64,000 nucleotides of DNA from Amphirosellinia nigrospora (lineage: Eukaryota; Ascomycota; Sordariomycetes; Xylariales; Xylariaceae), in contig SCHM01000007.1 of assembly GCA_004123355.1 (NCBI GenBank), positions 1,054,001 to 1,118,000 of the forward strand. The letters run 5' to 3'. The first letter of the stretch is position 1, and each line of letters opens with the position of its first letter. The notes beneath the pieces were generated by a model that saw nothing but the letters and a program-made list of their open reading frames with translations, did no database searches and was not told the origin of the DNA. This document shows positions 1-12,289 of the stretch, piece by piece. The translations under genes and the position numbers were made by a program.

Positions 1-797
1 GGTCCCATACCCTTTCTGATATGAATACCTAAGTGTGCCTTGACGAATTCCCTCATAGCTCTCTCTTGTGCAGGGCTATACCTACGGGGTGGTAGCTTTA
101 TTGGTGGGCTATCCCTAGTATCGATGTAGTGCTTTGTGCGTGCTATGACATCGGTACGTCGTTTAGCTAGATTGAATAGGCCGGGGAATCGTTTCACCAG
201 TTCTGCCTGTTTGTCTGCTATCCAGGGGTCCTTTGGCGTATCCTTGTGCCAGGTTACCTTTGTTTCTTCTGTCTCTTTCGCGTTATAGGTCATCTCCGTA
301 GCTGTACTAGCCAATGACCGTTTCAGGGGTTCGAGTAGGGGTGCTCCGTTGAATTTCGTCAGCTTAATTGTTTCGGTATCCTTCACATAGCCGAAAACGC
401 TGCCCCATTCATGGAAAATACGCTTCCCTAAGGTTACGTCACCAGGGAACGTACGGTCTGGCACAACGCCTCCAATCACGGTCCAGGGTTCTGTAGTGCC
501 TTCTGTCGTCACAAATTGTGCCGTAATTTCGCAGTCTTCTGTAACCATTGGTCCAACTCCTCCGATGCCATGCATAGTGCCTTGTCTCTGTGATTTGTAG
601 GGCTGGAGCTTTGAAGCCAATGATTGCGAGATATAGCAGCTTGTGCAACCGTAGTCCCAGAACACTGTAAATGTGTTGCCGTTGTTCAGTCGGGCCTGGA
701 ACAGGTTATGGCGGTCGTTGTAACCATGCCTCAACTTATCTCTTTCTGGGGTCATTTTACTGCCCTCGTCCAATCTGACCACGTGGACGGGGCTGTC
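1..797 (-). CDS. Gypsy pol, N-terminal part: protease and start of reverse transcriptase (partial)
   Basis: My translation of the minus strand shows a retropepsin-like region around 560-690, with an Asp-Tyr-Gly-Cys-Thr active-site-like motif followed by an Ile-Ser pair and a Gly-Ile-Gly-Gly-Val-Gly stretch. Next comes the linker, then the lead-in to reverse transcriptase near the left edge with the motif IDTRDSPPIKLPPRRYSP, the hallmark segment just before the RT fingers in Ty3/gypsy elements. The RT catalytic motifs, RNase H and integrase lie beyond the window. In the family, the protease processes Gag-Pol and the RT copies the element RNA inside virus-like particles in the cytoplasm. The visible frame is open. 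Family assignment is firm; the protease active site is the family position but not the commonest residue set. Confidence 0.88.
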
Positions 798-2276
798 CTA
801 GGCCTCACTGAACAGATCTTCCAGTTCCTGGTCGATCCGGTCGTCTTCCAGGCGCTCCGCAGCACTTCGTTCGAGTTCCTCGGGGTCTTCGTCGTTATCC
901 TCCGTAAAGTGTACTCGCTTCTGCGGCTTGCCTCTGAAAGACTTGTATTTAGTTCTGAATTTCTCGAACTTATTGGCTAGGTCGTTGCGGTATAGCGTGC
1001 CTTTGATCGTAACGGATTGGCCGGACTGGCCTTGTGGTTTCGTTGTCTTAGGCCATTGCACTTTCTCGCGGCAGTCCTTGGCCCAGTGGCCAGGCTTGCC
1101 ACAGTTGAAACACACGTTATCCGCTACTTTCGCTGCGTACCCGTCGTCGCGGGTTTGCTGTTCCGCATCGTCACCGTTAACTTCGGTGACACGGCTAACC
1201 TCCCGGCTGTCGGTACGGGGGTCTGAAATGGTAGGCATTAGTGCCTTCGGGGTCATTTCCGTATTGTCGACTGGCTGGATCTGGCCTACGGCAGGTTTGC
1301 CTGCCGTACCTCCGGTAATGTTGTAATTGTAGTAGGGTGCTGTTGTACCTTGGAGTTGTACGGTGATCTCGGGGGTACTGTAGATTTTCGGTTCCACGGA
1401 GGTCATAGTGATCATTCCCGATACTCGTACTGCCTCCTCCATGATTTGGCCTGTGTTCCATTCTCTGCTGAAACGCTCTATATTGAGCCAAATGCTTGGG
1501 GCATACGTAGTAAGCTTATCAACTATTACGTCACGTGTTTGCTGGGTGTTTCGAGTACCTCCCGGCAGTCGATAGAAAGCCTCCCGTAGTCTCCAAAGAT
1601 AGCTCATATATGCTTCGTTTTGGGCTGGCAACAGTCCTACAAATACCGTTAAGGGGCTGTGCAGTGCGTTGTAGGTACCTAGTACTTGGATCACTGCTTC
1701 CAGAAAGTCGATCCAGGTGGCCGCTGTATTGCTGTTTCTGATGAATAGCGCCACTTGCTGGAAATCACCCGCTAATTCGAGCATGACTCTCTTGGTCCAT
1801 AATTCGTAGGGCACCAGGGCCTGTGCTAGTCGTACCTGGATTTGGCGTACCTTATCCAGTGTGGTATGATCGGCTCGAATTAGACGTAGATTAGGTGGTA
1901 TGATTACCTTATTCTTGTCCTCGCACTTGCCTAGCTCAATAGCGTCGCTCGCCAAGAATGCGTCAGGAAAAATGGCCTGAACTCGCTGTTCTTGTCGGGT
2001 CTGGGTAAAATTTGGGCCTCTATATTTCTGTAGGTTCAACGAAAGGTCCTCCAATCGTTTCTGATTAGTTACGCCAGTTGGTTGTCGCATGTATGCCTCA
2101 TCCGTTCCTTCAGCACCTGCGAGTGCGTGTAAGGGGTCTGCTGTTATACCTGCTGGTGTACCCGCTGGAGCTGGTGGCGCTGGGGTTGTTGCTGGTCTTG
2201 TTGTTGCACCTGTTGGTGTAGTTGTAGTGCCGCCACCTTGGTTTTGTAGACCTAGTTCTCGGAAACCTTTTCTCAT
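798..2276 (-). CDS. gag: Gypsy Gag capsid/nucleocapsid protein
   Basis: A 492-residue frame with the architecture of fungal Ty3/gypsy Gag. It has a low-complexity Thr/Pro/Ala N-terminal part (about residues 10-50) and a helical capsid-like core (about 60-290). A CCHC zinc knuckle, CFNCGKPGHWAKDC (C-x2-C-x4-H-x4-C), lies near residue 390. The C-terminal tail is acidic (EDNDEDPEELE). Gag packages the element RNA into virus-like particles; the knuckle binds the RNA. Coding-like sequence with a coiled-coil-like segment continues upstream to about 2490, so the natural start is probably there and the copy seems to contain about one break. Pol lies directly downstream. Frames on the opposite strand over this gene are shadows. 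Confidence 0.93.
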   Translation of the reverse strand: MRKGFRELGLQNQGGGTTTTPTGATTRPATTPAPPAPAGTPAGITADPLHALAGAEGTDEAYMRQPTGVTNQKRLEDLSLNLQKYRGPNFTQTRQEQRVQAIFPDAFLASDAIELGKCEDKNKVIIPPNLRLIRADHTTLDKVRQIQVRLAQALVPYELWTKRVMLELAGDFQQVALFIRNSNTAATWIDFLEAVIQVLGTYNALHSPLTVFVGLLPAQNEAYMSYLWRLREAFYRLPGGTRNTQQTRDVIVDKLTTYAPSIWLNIERFSREWNTGQIMEEAVRVSGMITMTSVEPKIYSTPEITVQLQGTTAPYYNYNITGGTAGKPAVGQIQPVDNTEMTPKALMPTISDPRTDSREVSRVTEVNGDDAEQQTRDDGYAAKVADNVCFNCGKPGHWAKDCREKVQWPKTTKPQGQSGQSVTIKGTLYRNDLANKFEKFRTKYKSFRGKPQKRVHFTEDNDEDPEELERSAAERLEDDRIDQELEDLFSEA

Positions 2277-2659
2277 TCCGTCGCATAGCTTCGAATCGTA
2301 GGTCTATTTTCGTCTCCAGTTGGTCGATTCGCTTGGCTACGTTAGTTGCTAACGCGTTAATACGGGTATTACAGCTTGCTATATTCGTAGCTGGTGGGAC
2401 GCCTATCAGGTCATCTGACGCTGGGCTGCCTGTATCCGTTGTAGAGCCGCCACTTTCTGCCTCGAAATGGGCTCCCGTGAAGTCCGCCATTGCGTACAGG
2501 ATAGATATTGCAGGGTATACTTCTCAGGATGGGTCTCGACAAGGTGTCTGATTGGCGTAATCGCAGGGTTAGATCTCTGCAGGTTGGTCGGCTGCAGGGT
2601 TGTCTATGATCGCGCAACTAGTCTTAAATGAAAGCTGTGAAGCTGCGCAAATAGCTATT

Positions 2660-2865
2660 TGTGCGTGCTTGTCAACCTATATTGAGTAACCTACGGGGCC
2701 TTCACTATTGCGGTTTGGGCTGTGTAGATCAAGTCTCAATATACTAGGTTGGTTGATTAAGTAAAGGGCTAAGTCTAGGTTTCTGTGGTGGGCTAAATAC
2801 TTATAGCTGTGGGGTGGGGCTGGCTTGCAGTGCCCGCCAGGGCTCTCCAGTCCCCTGGAGCCACA
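2660..2865 (-). repeat. Gypsy 5' LTR
   Basis: 206 bp. Read on the minus strand it begins TGTGGCTCCAGG and ends GCACGCACA, with a TATA-like CTATAAGTATTTAG about 70 bases in. The ends are fixed by the nearly identical solo copy at 31313-31519, which is bounded by target-site repeats. It sits immediately upstream of the gag leader, as a 5' LTR should, and would carry the promoter. The other LTR is off the left edge, so no target duplication can be checked; the outer flank begins GGAAC. Confidence 0.88.
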
Positions 2866-3340
2866 GGAACAACTGGTAATGATACCCTTTCCCTGGACCT
2901 TTGAGGGTTCTTCCCTGCACGCTATGGCATCCCAAGGGGTTCGAACTGGTGGTCTTTCTATTGCAATTTATTGGTTGTAGTGGTTCTGGGGCTGTGCCAC
3001 GGCCACTTAGAGGAACAGCTAGCTCTTTTGAGCGAATGAGACTCTTAATTGTCAGATTCAGTGATGTGTGTGTATTGATCTATCTGTGTATCGCTGCCAA
3101 GCTCAATTGAGGCATTTCTAGTACAAGGTACCTAACGGGAGCACTAGCCACTAGTTAAGCGCCGGCGCACTGCCACATATATTAAGTAAGCAACCGGGTG
3201 ATCTATCTAGTGATGTATAGGTAGATCACCAGTTGGTGCGTAATCAAACACCTACGGCCACAACCACCACTTACCACATACACATCACACACAATATGAC
3301 ATAGATTACAGCATACCCTCTGTAATCTCGTGTCATAAGC
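2866..3340. other. Unmutated non-coding DNA between the gypsy LTR and the AT-rich block
   Basis: 475 bp of normal base composition with no credible gene. It holds an inverted repeat at 3197-3230 (arms about 9-11 bp, outer GGTGATCTA) and a strong hairpin at 3295-3337 (arms TATGACA..AGATTACAG and CTGTAATCT..TGTCATA, 8-base loop) that ends exactly where the AT-rich block starts. Read on the minus strand it starts TGACACGAGATTACAG, similar in style to fungal LTR starts, so it may be the end of another element into which the gypsy element inserted. That identity is inference; I find no second copy in the window. Confidence 0.5.
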
Positions 3341-4446
3341 TAAAAGTAAAAAAAAAATTATTATTTTAAGCTATATATTATAGTTATATACGCTTATAGT
3401 ACGCTTTTGTTATTATAAGCATAACTAGTGCTATTTAAGTAATAAAGATATTTAAAATATAAACTATTAGTTATAAGGTTATTATAGTTTATCAAACCTT
3501 TAAAATATAAGTTAAAGGTAATTTAAAACTATAAATCTTAAGTATTAAATTAATTTTTTTAGTTATAAGTATAATATTATAAAAACGAAGTAGTTATTAT
3601 ATAAATATTTATTATTTATAGGACTTTTTTATATAGTTAAATTATTTATAAAAGATTTAATTTTATTTCAGTTAAAATTATAATATATAAATATTATTAA
3701 ATATTATAAATTTAATAGCGGAATTATTAGCTAAAATATAAAGCTAAAGCTTATTTATATTTGTTTAAACGTATAAAAAGTATTATTATATTTAATATAA
3801 ATTTTAATTTAAAAACGTTTAGTTATTATTTAATACATAATAGCGTTATAATATTGTTTAATTGGATAGCTATAAAACTAATTATTTAAATTAGCGGTTT
3901 TTTTTATATTAAGCTAAATTATTATTGCAATAAGGCCTAAAAATGTAGTTTTAGCTAAATTTCGGGGGGGGGGGGAAATAAAATATATTATATAAAAAGC
4001 TAATAGCTACTATTATTATTTAACTATTATTATTTAGCTATATTAAATGTTTTAAAATATTATAAGCGTAAAAACGTTTTATATAATTTATATTTATTAT
4101 TAAAAATTTTGTTTATTATACTAAATATAATTTAAACTTTTAAAACTACTTAGGGCAATTTAACTAAACAATAAAGTGATTATTTATTTATACTATATTT
4201 AATATTTATTTAAAAGCGTAAATATTAAATATTATAATTTTTATTAATTTGCGGCTAATAGTTTATATATATATATATAGTTTAATAACTAATATATTAC
4301 TAAAAGTTATATTATACTAATTAATATACAATATAATATTATATAAGGTTATATATAAAACTTACGAAACATTATTTTATAAAGCTAAAATAGTTATACG
4401 AAATTATTATAAGTTTCAAAACAAATACCAAATTAAACTTAAATAT
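3341..4446. other. RIP-degraded AT-rich relic DNA
   Basis: No gene. Composition drops abruptly at 3340; almost every C is in CT or CG context. It contains an isolated run of 12 G at 3964-3975. No recognisable family remains. Confidence 0.75.
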
Positions 4447-4659
4447 TGTCACGATTGGTGTCCTTTACAGAGGCAAAGCTCCTAGTTGGGTCCCATTTGT
4501 ATATTGATCGAGAGATACTAAGCTAGATCTAGGATCTAGCGGCTAATTCTATCTATAGGGATTTTGTGTGTGTGCACGGTGGGGCTGTCATGTGACTCTA
4601 GGTGGGTCCCGCAGGGACCACCCACTGTATCCACTGTATCTGGTCAGCCACCCGTGACT
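4447..4659 (+). repeat. Solo LTR, family A (TGTCACG...CGTGACT)
   Basis: 213 bp, GC-normal island in mutated DNA. Ends are TGTCACG and CGTGACT, flanked by a perfect 5-bp target duplication AATAT (4442-4446 and 4660-4664). Two more copies lie at 9346 (inverted) and 31240. It contains a GGTCCC/GGGACC palindrome with spacer GCA at 4605-4619. No internal region is attached, so it is the product of LTR-LTR recombination. Superfamily is not provable from the LTR alone; gypsy is likely. Confidence 0.88.
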
Positions 4660-7600
4660 AATATTAAAATATTTAAGCTACCTTTAATATAATAAAATTA
4701 AAAATAATATAAAAGTTTAAAGCTTATTATTACTTAAAGATTAATATAAAATTATTATAAGTTTTAAAAATAAATATTAAACTAAACTTAAATATTAAAA
4801 TATTCGAGCTAGCTTTAATATAATAAAATAAAAAATAGTATAAAAGTTTTAAAGTTTTATTATTTAAAGATTAGCTTATATTTTAAGCTGTAAATTTAGT
4901 ATTATATAATAGGACTAAATATTAAAAGTTTAATATGTTTTATTTTAAAATTATGTAATTTAATTGCGTATTTATATTTTAAGTTATATAATGTATATAT
5001 TAAATATAATATTTATTATAAATAAAAAGTTTTAGTACTTATGTTTAGTACCTATATATTTATATATTTAATTTGTTTATTGTAATATATTGCGCTATAT
5101 AAAGTGCTAAAAATAATATAGCTAACCTATTATTTAAGTATTTAATTTATTTATTAATTAGTTTAATAAATAAATAATTACTAATTAAGCTTAAAGTTAA
5201 AAAATATATATTATAATACAAAATAAATTAAAGTTTTAGTTTTATACTATATATATTTTTTTAATATATAGCTATATATATTTAACTAATAGTTATTAAG
5301 TATTATTTAACGGATAAAAGTAATAAAAATTTTAACAGCTAAACTTAATTAAAATAACGAAATAGATAAAAGTTATTAGGATATTTAATATATAAAATAA
5401 TTAAATATTTTAATATATAAAAATAATTAGGATATTTTAACATATTATTATAATTTATATAAAAATAAAGTATTAATATTTATTATTATATAAAAAATTA
5501 GTAAAGTTTTTATAAGCTTTATATAACCATATAGTTATATAAAGAGTTTTTTGTTTAACTAATTTTAATCCTTGTTTTAGCATATAAAAATAATTAAGAT
5601 ATTTTAACGGACGGATTTTAGCTATTTGTTGTATTCGAACTATATAGTACGGCTGCTTATAAGCTTTACGGCTATTAAATATTGCTATATAATTTAAGTA
5701 AATTTAAAACGGTAAACCGGCTAATAAATAGGTTTTTATAAATTTCTTATATTTAAAATTTAATTTATATAAAAAAACTTCGGATAAAAAAACAAAAATC
5801 TTTTAAATCCTATTGCTATAAAGTTAAGCTAAATATTAGGTTTATATTATTAACGTTATAATATATTAATAAAGGTTAATAAATAATATTTTAACTATAT
5901 TTAAATAATTTAAATATTATAGCTAAAAATATAATAACGTTTATATTATTTTGCTATTTTAAAACTTATTAGATAGTTATTTAGGCAACTTATTAGTATT
6001 ACCTATTTATATATTATCTTTAAGTATTATTTAAACGTTATTTTTTAATTACTATTTAAAATATTGCTTTTAAATATTATTTTTAATTATTGTTTAAATA
6101 TTATTATTAAGATTATTATTTTAATTATTATTTAAATATTGTTATAAAATTATTATTTTAATTATTATTTAAATATTGCTATTTTAATTATTATTTTAAT
6201 TACTGTTTAAATATTACTATTAAGATTACTATTTTTAATTATTATTTAAATATTGCTATTAAAGCATTATTATTTTAAACATTATTTTTACTACTATTTA
6301 AATAATATTATTTTTATATACTTTTCTTTTTTTATTATTGTTGCCTTTTGCTTACTACTTTGCCTAACTTATATTTTTAAAACTATAATATTTAAATTTA
6401 TAACCTAGCTAAGCAATATATTTATTAACAGTCAGTCGTTTTAAACTTACTAAAAGATTTTAATTTAGAAGTCTTTTATTAAATTTAAAAATATATTAAA
6501 GATTTTAATTATAATCCGTAAAATAATAATTTAAATATAAATAATGAAAATATAAATAACAAAATATAAACGATAAAAATATAAACAATAAAGATAAGAT
6601 TATTAATAGTAATAATAGCAAGATTATTAATAATAAAATTAATAAAACGAAAGAAAACCAGCTTAAAATAGTAGAATAATAGATTAAATAGGTAGAAAAT
6701 ATTGTTTTAAACGATATATTATATAATAGCAATTTATAGCTACCCGAATATCATTGTTAAAAAATATTAGACTTAGATTTAAATAATTTTAACTAAAAAT
6801 AATATTTATTTAAAACAGTAATAAGTATTAATAATATAAAGAATGTATAATTTTAATAAGCTAAAAATAAATATAGAAAAATAACGAAATATTAACGTTA
6901 TTAAGTTTATAATAATATTTTATGAAAAGAAATCAAAAAGAAAAACAGTTTAATATTATTTTCGAGATTTTATATAACTTTTTTATTAATATTTTAATTA
7001 GATTACTAATAAAAAAATAAATAAAACAAACATACCTTAAAAAAAACGTTACTAGTAATTTTTTAGTACATATTTTAGCTTACTTTTTAAAAAAAGCATA
7101 ATATTAAAATTAACTAAATTATTAATTATAAAAAAGTTGCTAATATATATTTTTTTTTATTAATTTTATTAAAATTAATATATTTAAATAATTGTTAAAC
7201 TTAATATAAAGTATAAATTTAACTATAACATATAAAAAAACTATTTAATAATTTTATAAAACTTTAAAAATTAATTTATAATAATATTATAAATTACGGA
7301 GAAGTTTTTTAAGCTTAAAGAACTTTATATTTTAGTAGTTCTATTTTTATTATTATTAGCGTTAAAACGCTCGATTAATATTAATCTTTAAGCTAAAATT
7401 TAATAATTTTTAATTATTCTTTATATAAGATTTAATAAACTTTAAAAGTTTTCTAAAGTTTATTATTAAATTTAATATACTTTATATAAAATAGTATTTA
7501 AGGCTTAAAATAATATAAATATTTTGTTTTATATAATTTAATATTTAATTAATAATTATATAATAAATATTTTTATATTTTTAAAATTATTTATAATTTA

Positions 7601-9345
7601 AGCTTTTTTTTTAGTTTATATATATTTTTTTTAGCTATTTTATTTAAGCGTTATGTTTTTTATTCGATTTTTTTAATAATAAGCTTTATTTTATATAATT
7701 TTTAGGTTTATTTAAAAAGTTATAAGTTATTTTTAAATTTAAAAAAAAATTATAATAAAGTATGTTTTTCGAAAACTTATAAGAACTTTTTTAAGCTATA
7801 AATTATTTAAACAATAGTTTTTTTTAGTATAATAATTTAATAGGTTTAAATAATCGGAATATTTTTAAAGTTTAAAAATAATATAATATATTATAGTTTT
7901 CGGTATATAATAAAAAATAACTTAAATCGGAATAATATAGATAATTATTTATTTTTTAATAAATAGTACTAATTTAATATAATAAATATTAACGATTTGC
8001 TTTAAAACTTAATTATAAATTATGTTTAAATTTAAATATTTTTAAAAATATTATTTTGATCAAATATAATAGCCGATTTTTAAGCTATTTATAAAAACAA
8101 ATAGTTTTAAAATGCTTTAATTTAATAGGTTTTTAGCTACGGTTATTTGAAAAAAGGTATAATAACCGATTAATTTTATTTTCATATAAAATTAGCTATT
8201 ATTAATAAATATTTAAAATATAAATATTTAATATAATAGTAAAAAGTTTGCTTTTAAGCTTTTTAAAATGTTTAGCTATTGTTTTAATATATATTAATTT
8301 ATATATAAAGCTAGGAGTTTTAGCTTTAAAACGGGCTTAGTTTAAATAAATTAAATTATAATCGGTAAAAAATATTAAACAAAAATTATTAATAGTATAA
8401 ACTTTTTTACGCTAAAAAAAACCCATTTTTATAGCTTTTTTTTAATAAGACTTTTATATTAATAAATATTTAGCGCAGTTATATTATAGCTAAACAATGG
8501 TTTAATTAATATAAATATTAAAATTATACGATTACTATTTAAATTATTTATTATAAAGTTTAAAAACTTTTAGTAGTTAAGTTAATCGATTTTTAACGAT
8601 TTTTTTATTATATACTAAAAATATAAAAAAAAAAAATAATAAAAAAAAGTATAAAAATATAAATAAAAATAATAATAAGGATTAAATAAAAAATTTAGTA
8701 AAATTAATATCTATATAAAGTATAAACGGAAGTAAAAACGTCCGTAAATGTTTTATTTATATTATAAAAATATTTATAATACTATTAATAAAGCTAGTTT
8801 TTAATAATTTATGTTTGGATTTTTATAATAAAGCTAGCTTAAATAAGCATTTTAATAAAGTATATTTATAACCGGTAAAAAATAATAATAAAATAAAATA
8901 TTTATTTTATAAAGTTATTTTATAAAATAAAATAAAGTTTATAGTTTATATAAAGTTAATATAAGGTTTAAATAATAAAAATATATTTTTATTAAAGCTA
9001 CTTTATGTTTTGCTTTTTTTATTATTAAACAATAACGCTAGGGCTATATTTTAATTTATAAGATTTTTGTTATTTAATTAACTTTTATGTTTAAACCTAG
9101 TTAATCGATGTTTTTTTTTTATTTTTTCATGAAGCTTAAATAATAGTCTTTTATTATTTAAGGAAAAAATAAAAAGTTTAAAATTAATTGCGCTTAATAT
9201 TATTTTTATTTTCTTTTATATTATTAAGTACTCGTTAAATTACTCAATTTGCTATTAGCGTTGCTGCTATTTGTAGTATTATTATATTTATTAAGTTGTT
9301 AAATTTTTTTTTTTTTTTATTTAGCAGTAAACATAAGGTTTTTAA
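4660..9345. other. RIP-degraded AT-rich relic DNA between two inverted solo LTRs
   Basis: About 4.7 kb with no gene, dense stops in all frames and strong loss of CA/TG. A tandem array sits at 6068-6285. The two LTRs at its edges have different target duplications, so they are independent insertions and this is not the inside of one element. The length is compatible with one old retroelement body, but no protein signature survives. Confidence 0.72.
6068..6285. repeat. Minisatellite, about 38-bp period
   Basis: The word TTTAAATATT recurs at 6068, 6093, 6131, 6168, 6206 and 6245, giving spacings of 25, 38, 37, 38 and 39. Units share an AATTATTATTTAAATATT core with a variable middle. It is an AT-rich array inside relic DNA. 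Confidence 0.65.
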
Positions 9346-9564
9346 AGTCACGGGTGGCTGACCAGATACAGTGGATACAGTGGATACAGTGGGTCCCTGC
9401 GGGACCCACCTAGAGTCACATGATCAGCCCCACCGTGCACACACACAAAATCCCTATAGATAGATTAGCCGCTAGATCCTAGATCTAGCTTAGTATCTCT
9501 CGATCAATATACAAATGGGACCCAAGTAGGAGCTTTGCCTCTGTAAAGGACACCAATCGTGACA
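9346..9564 (-). repeat. Solo LTR, family A, inverted copy
   Basis: 219 bp, reverse complement of the LTR at 4447 with the same ends (AGTCACG on the left, CGTGACA on the right). Flanks TTTAA (9341-9345) and TTCAA (9565-9569) match at 4 of 5 positions; the single C/T difference is what RIP would do to a perfect duplication. Relative to 4447 it has an extra short GTGGATACA-type unit. A perfect 9-bp-arm palindrome (GTGGGTCCC/GGGACCCAC, spacer TGC, which is GCA on the other strand) lies at 9389-9409. Confidence 0.87.
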
Positions 9565-12076
9565 TTCAAGAATAATATACGTAATATTAATATTTTTGCT
9601 TTTTATTACTATTTAATTATTTAGTATTATATGGCTTTTTTTCTAGCTATTATTAGCGCTTAATATAAGATTTTAAGCTTAATAAATAAGCTATTTAGCG
9701 TAGTTTATTATATTTTTAGCTATTATAAAAATTAAATAAAGGTTAAAAAAGATAAGCTTTTCGAGTTTTAGGGTAGTAGTTGTAAACCGGTAAAATTAAT
9801 TTTTTTTTATGTTATTTCGATAATTTTTTTTATTAATTTTGTTATTTATAAATATATTAAGTATTGCGCCGCTTTTATTATTGCTATTATTATCGGTTGT
9901 ATTATTATTGTTTTTGTTGTTGTTGTTATTGCTGTTGTTTTTACTTATTTTTTAGCTTTTTGCTCCTTTTTAGCTACCCGATACTTTTTTATTATATGCT
10001 AAAGAGGGTAAAAATAAACGTATATTATATAAAAAGTATCTAAGCATATTTAATATATATTATAGCCTATAAATTAGTTTTTTATATTTTCAATAAAAAA
10101 TAATATTTAATATATAATTTAAAGTAGCTTTATATTAGGCCTTAAAAAAATAGTAAAAATAATAAATATAATATTATGAATATTAAAAAAACTTCGGAAA
10201 AAAATATTATTATTATTATTTTTTCCAAAAAATCTAGCTTTTTATTATTTAAATCTTTTTTATTTAAGTAATAAATAATAATATTTTAAACCTTTTTAAC
10301 CGTTTTAAACTAAACTAATATTATTAACGCTTTAAAATCGAACATTTAATATTAAAAAAAAACTTATAATATTTATATTAAAGTTAAATTTATTGTTTTA
10401 AATATTAATAAACTAAGTATTTTTTTATTATAACTAGCTTAGTTTTTTATAAGCTTAGCTATAATTTATTTTCATAAAGCTTATTTTTATTTAAACTATT
10501 ATTTTAAACTATTTTATAAAATAAAAATCGTTTTTTTTTAAGTTAAATAAGCTTAATTATATAATAATTAAAGCTTAACGTTTTATATATTTTTTTTTTA
10601 AAATAAAAAGCTCGAATAATTTTTAGCTAAATAAATAACGATTGTTTTTATTTTTAATAATATTATCCTAAAATAGCAGGTTAAAGCTTTTTTTAACCGG
10701 TTAGTTTTTAATTTTATTTTATTTTAGTATACTATATTAAAAAAATATTTTTATTAAAAAAAAAGTTTTTTATTTTTTTATTTTTAACGTTACTAGCGTT
10801 TTTAATATAGTTTTTAAAAACTGCTTTATAGCTAAAATCCTCGAATAAAAATGAAACCTATATATTATTTATTAATATTTAATTTTTTTTAATAAAACAA
10901 ACTATAATAATCTATTTAACATTAAAAAAGTTATTATTTTAATATTTAAAATATAAACTTTTATAAAAAAATTTTATTTTTTTTTATTTTGTTTATATAT
11001 TTTATTTCGCTTTTTTTTATATAAAAATCCCGGAAAATATTTTAAATATATAAATAATATAGCTTTAATAAAATACGGCTATAATTTGCAAATTAACGTT
11101 ATTATTTTTATTTTATACGCTTTTAAAATTATTTAATAAAATTAAAATAATACGATTATATTCGAACTTAATAAATATAAATTATTATATTTTAATAATA
11201 ATAATAATATAGCTTTTAAAAATGTAATAGTTGTTTCAAATATGGCTATTAATTTTTCGGAAAGCTTTATATACTAGCTAAAAATATATTTAAATAAGCA
11301 TTTTTGTTTTAAATATTATATAAATATATAAACGGGCAAAATATTTTAAATTAGCGTTTTTTTTTGCTTTTTTAATAATATTAAAAAAAACGTACTAATT
11401 TATATTTTTTTTAAAGCCGTTCGCGCTATAATAGTTTTTATCGCTATTATAATAGCTTAATATAATATTTAAATATTTAATATTATTTTTTAAAAATGTT
11501 AATAAGTTTTATTTTATTAGTAGCTAAAGTATATAACGTTTTAAATATTATTATTAAACTAGTTGTTTTTTATTTAGCGTACTATTTTTTATGTTATAGC
11601 TATTTATAAAATAAGCTTTTTATAAATAAACGTTTATTAAAATTGTATAAATTAACTATTTTTAGCTTATAGTTATATAAATTATTAATATTTTTAACAA
11701 ACGTTTTTTTATTTTATAAAAAATTGCTTTTTTATTTTAAAGCTTGATAAACTATTTTTATATGTTTTTTTTTTTTTTAATAAATATTATTTTTTAATAA
11801 AGAACTAAAGTTTAAAAAATATATAGCTTAAGCTAAATTTTTTTTTATAAATAAAAACAAAGTTATTTTATTTTATTTGTTTATTTTAATAGCTTTAAAA
11901 ACGTTTTTATTTTTTAAAGCTTTATAATATATATAAATAAAGTTATTTTATATTAAAATAATAAATAATTTTATAAAAATTAAGTTTTTAATATTAAATA
12001 TTTTACCGCTTTAAAAAATATTTTAATAATTTTATAATAAATATTTTTAGTTTATTTTTTTATTTATATATATATA
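9565..12076. other. RIP-degraded AT-rich relic DNA
   Basis: 2.5 kb with no gene and no GC-normal island. CA/TG-depleted, with many AGCT, ACG and GCTT remnants typical of the surrounding block. Confidence 0.72.
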
Positions 12077-12289
12077 CTAGAGGCCCCTTAATTCAGGGGC
12101 AAAAATGCTTGAGTTTTTAGGAACCACGTATTTAGGTTAGTAAGTAAGTTGTAGTTGCCGGTTATGCTAGTTCGCTCCTTCCTAATAAGTTACGTGTAGT
12201 AGAACCTGCTATTCTATTTTGATTTATCAACCGTAGTATCCTGTTTTCCTGCGTAACTACGTAACTGCGTCATAAAAACATTCGGCCGT

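Larger units (their letters stand above)
1..2865 (-). mobile_element. Ty3/gypsy LTR retrotransposon, cut by the window edge
   Basis: Minus-strand element reading from an LTR (2660-2865) through a leader (about 2491-2659), gag (798 to about 2490) and the start of pol (1-797), then off the left edge. Base composition is normal and I see no RIP-like mutation, so it is young compared with the DNA to its right. Its LTR also occurs alone at 31313-31519, showing the family has been active elsewhere in the window. The visible coding part carries about one break at most. Pol follows gag in the same frame directly after the gag stop, the layout of family members that express pol by read-through. Whether the whole element is intact cannot be judged because most of pol and the other LTR lie outside. 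Confidence 0.92.

Noticed and set aside
2925-2965. GGGGTTCGAACTGGTGG resembles a pol III B box / tRNA T-arm
   Set aside because: No A box at the right distance, no acceptor stem or anticodon arm on either strand.
2901-3110. Plus-strand frame of 69 residues next to the gypsy LTR
   Set aside because: Composition and residues look random, no motif, and it crosses sequence better read as a non-coding element flank.
3295-3345. Hairpin followed by CTAA as a Helitron 3' end
   Set aside because: The hairpin is larger than usual, the spacing and CTAA are weak, and no second copy fixes a boundary.
6505-6732. 75-residue Leu/Ile/Tyr-rich minus-strand frame
   Set aside because: Low-complexity translation of TAATAAT-type sequence in mutated DNA; no start context or family.
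4447-9564. Inverted LTR pair as the ends of one 5.1-kb element
   Set aside because: Each LTR has its own distinct 5-bp target duplication and full-length ends, so they are separate solo insertions.
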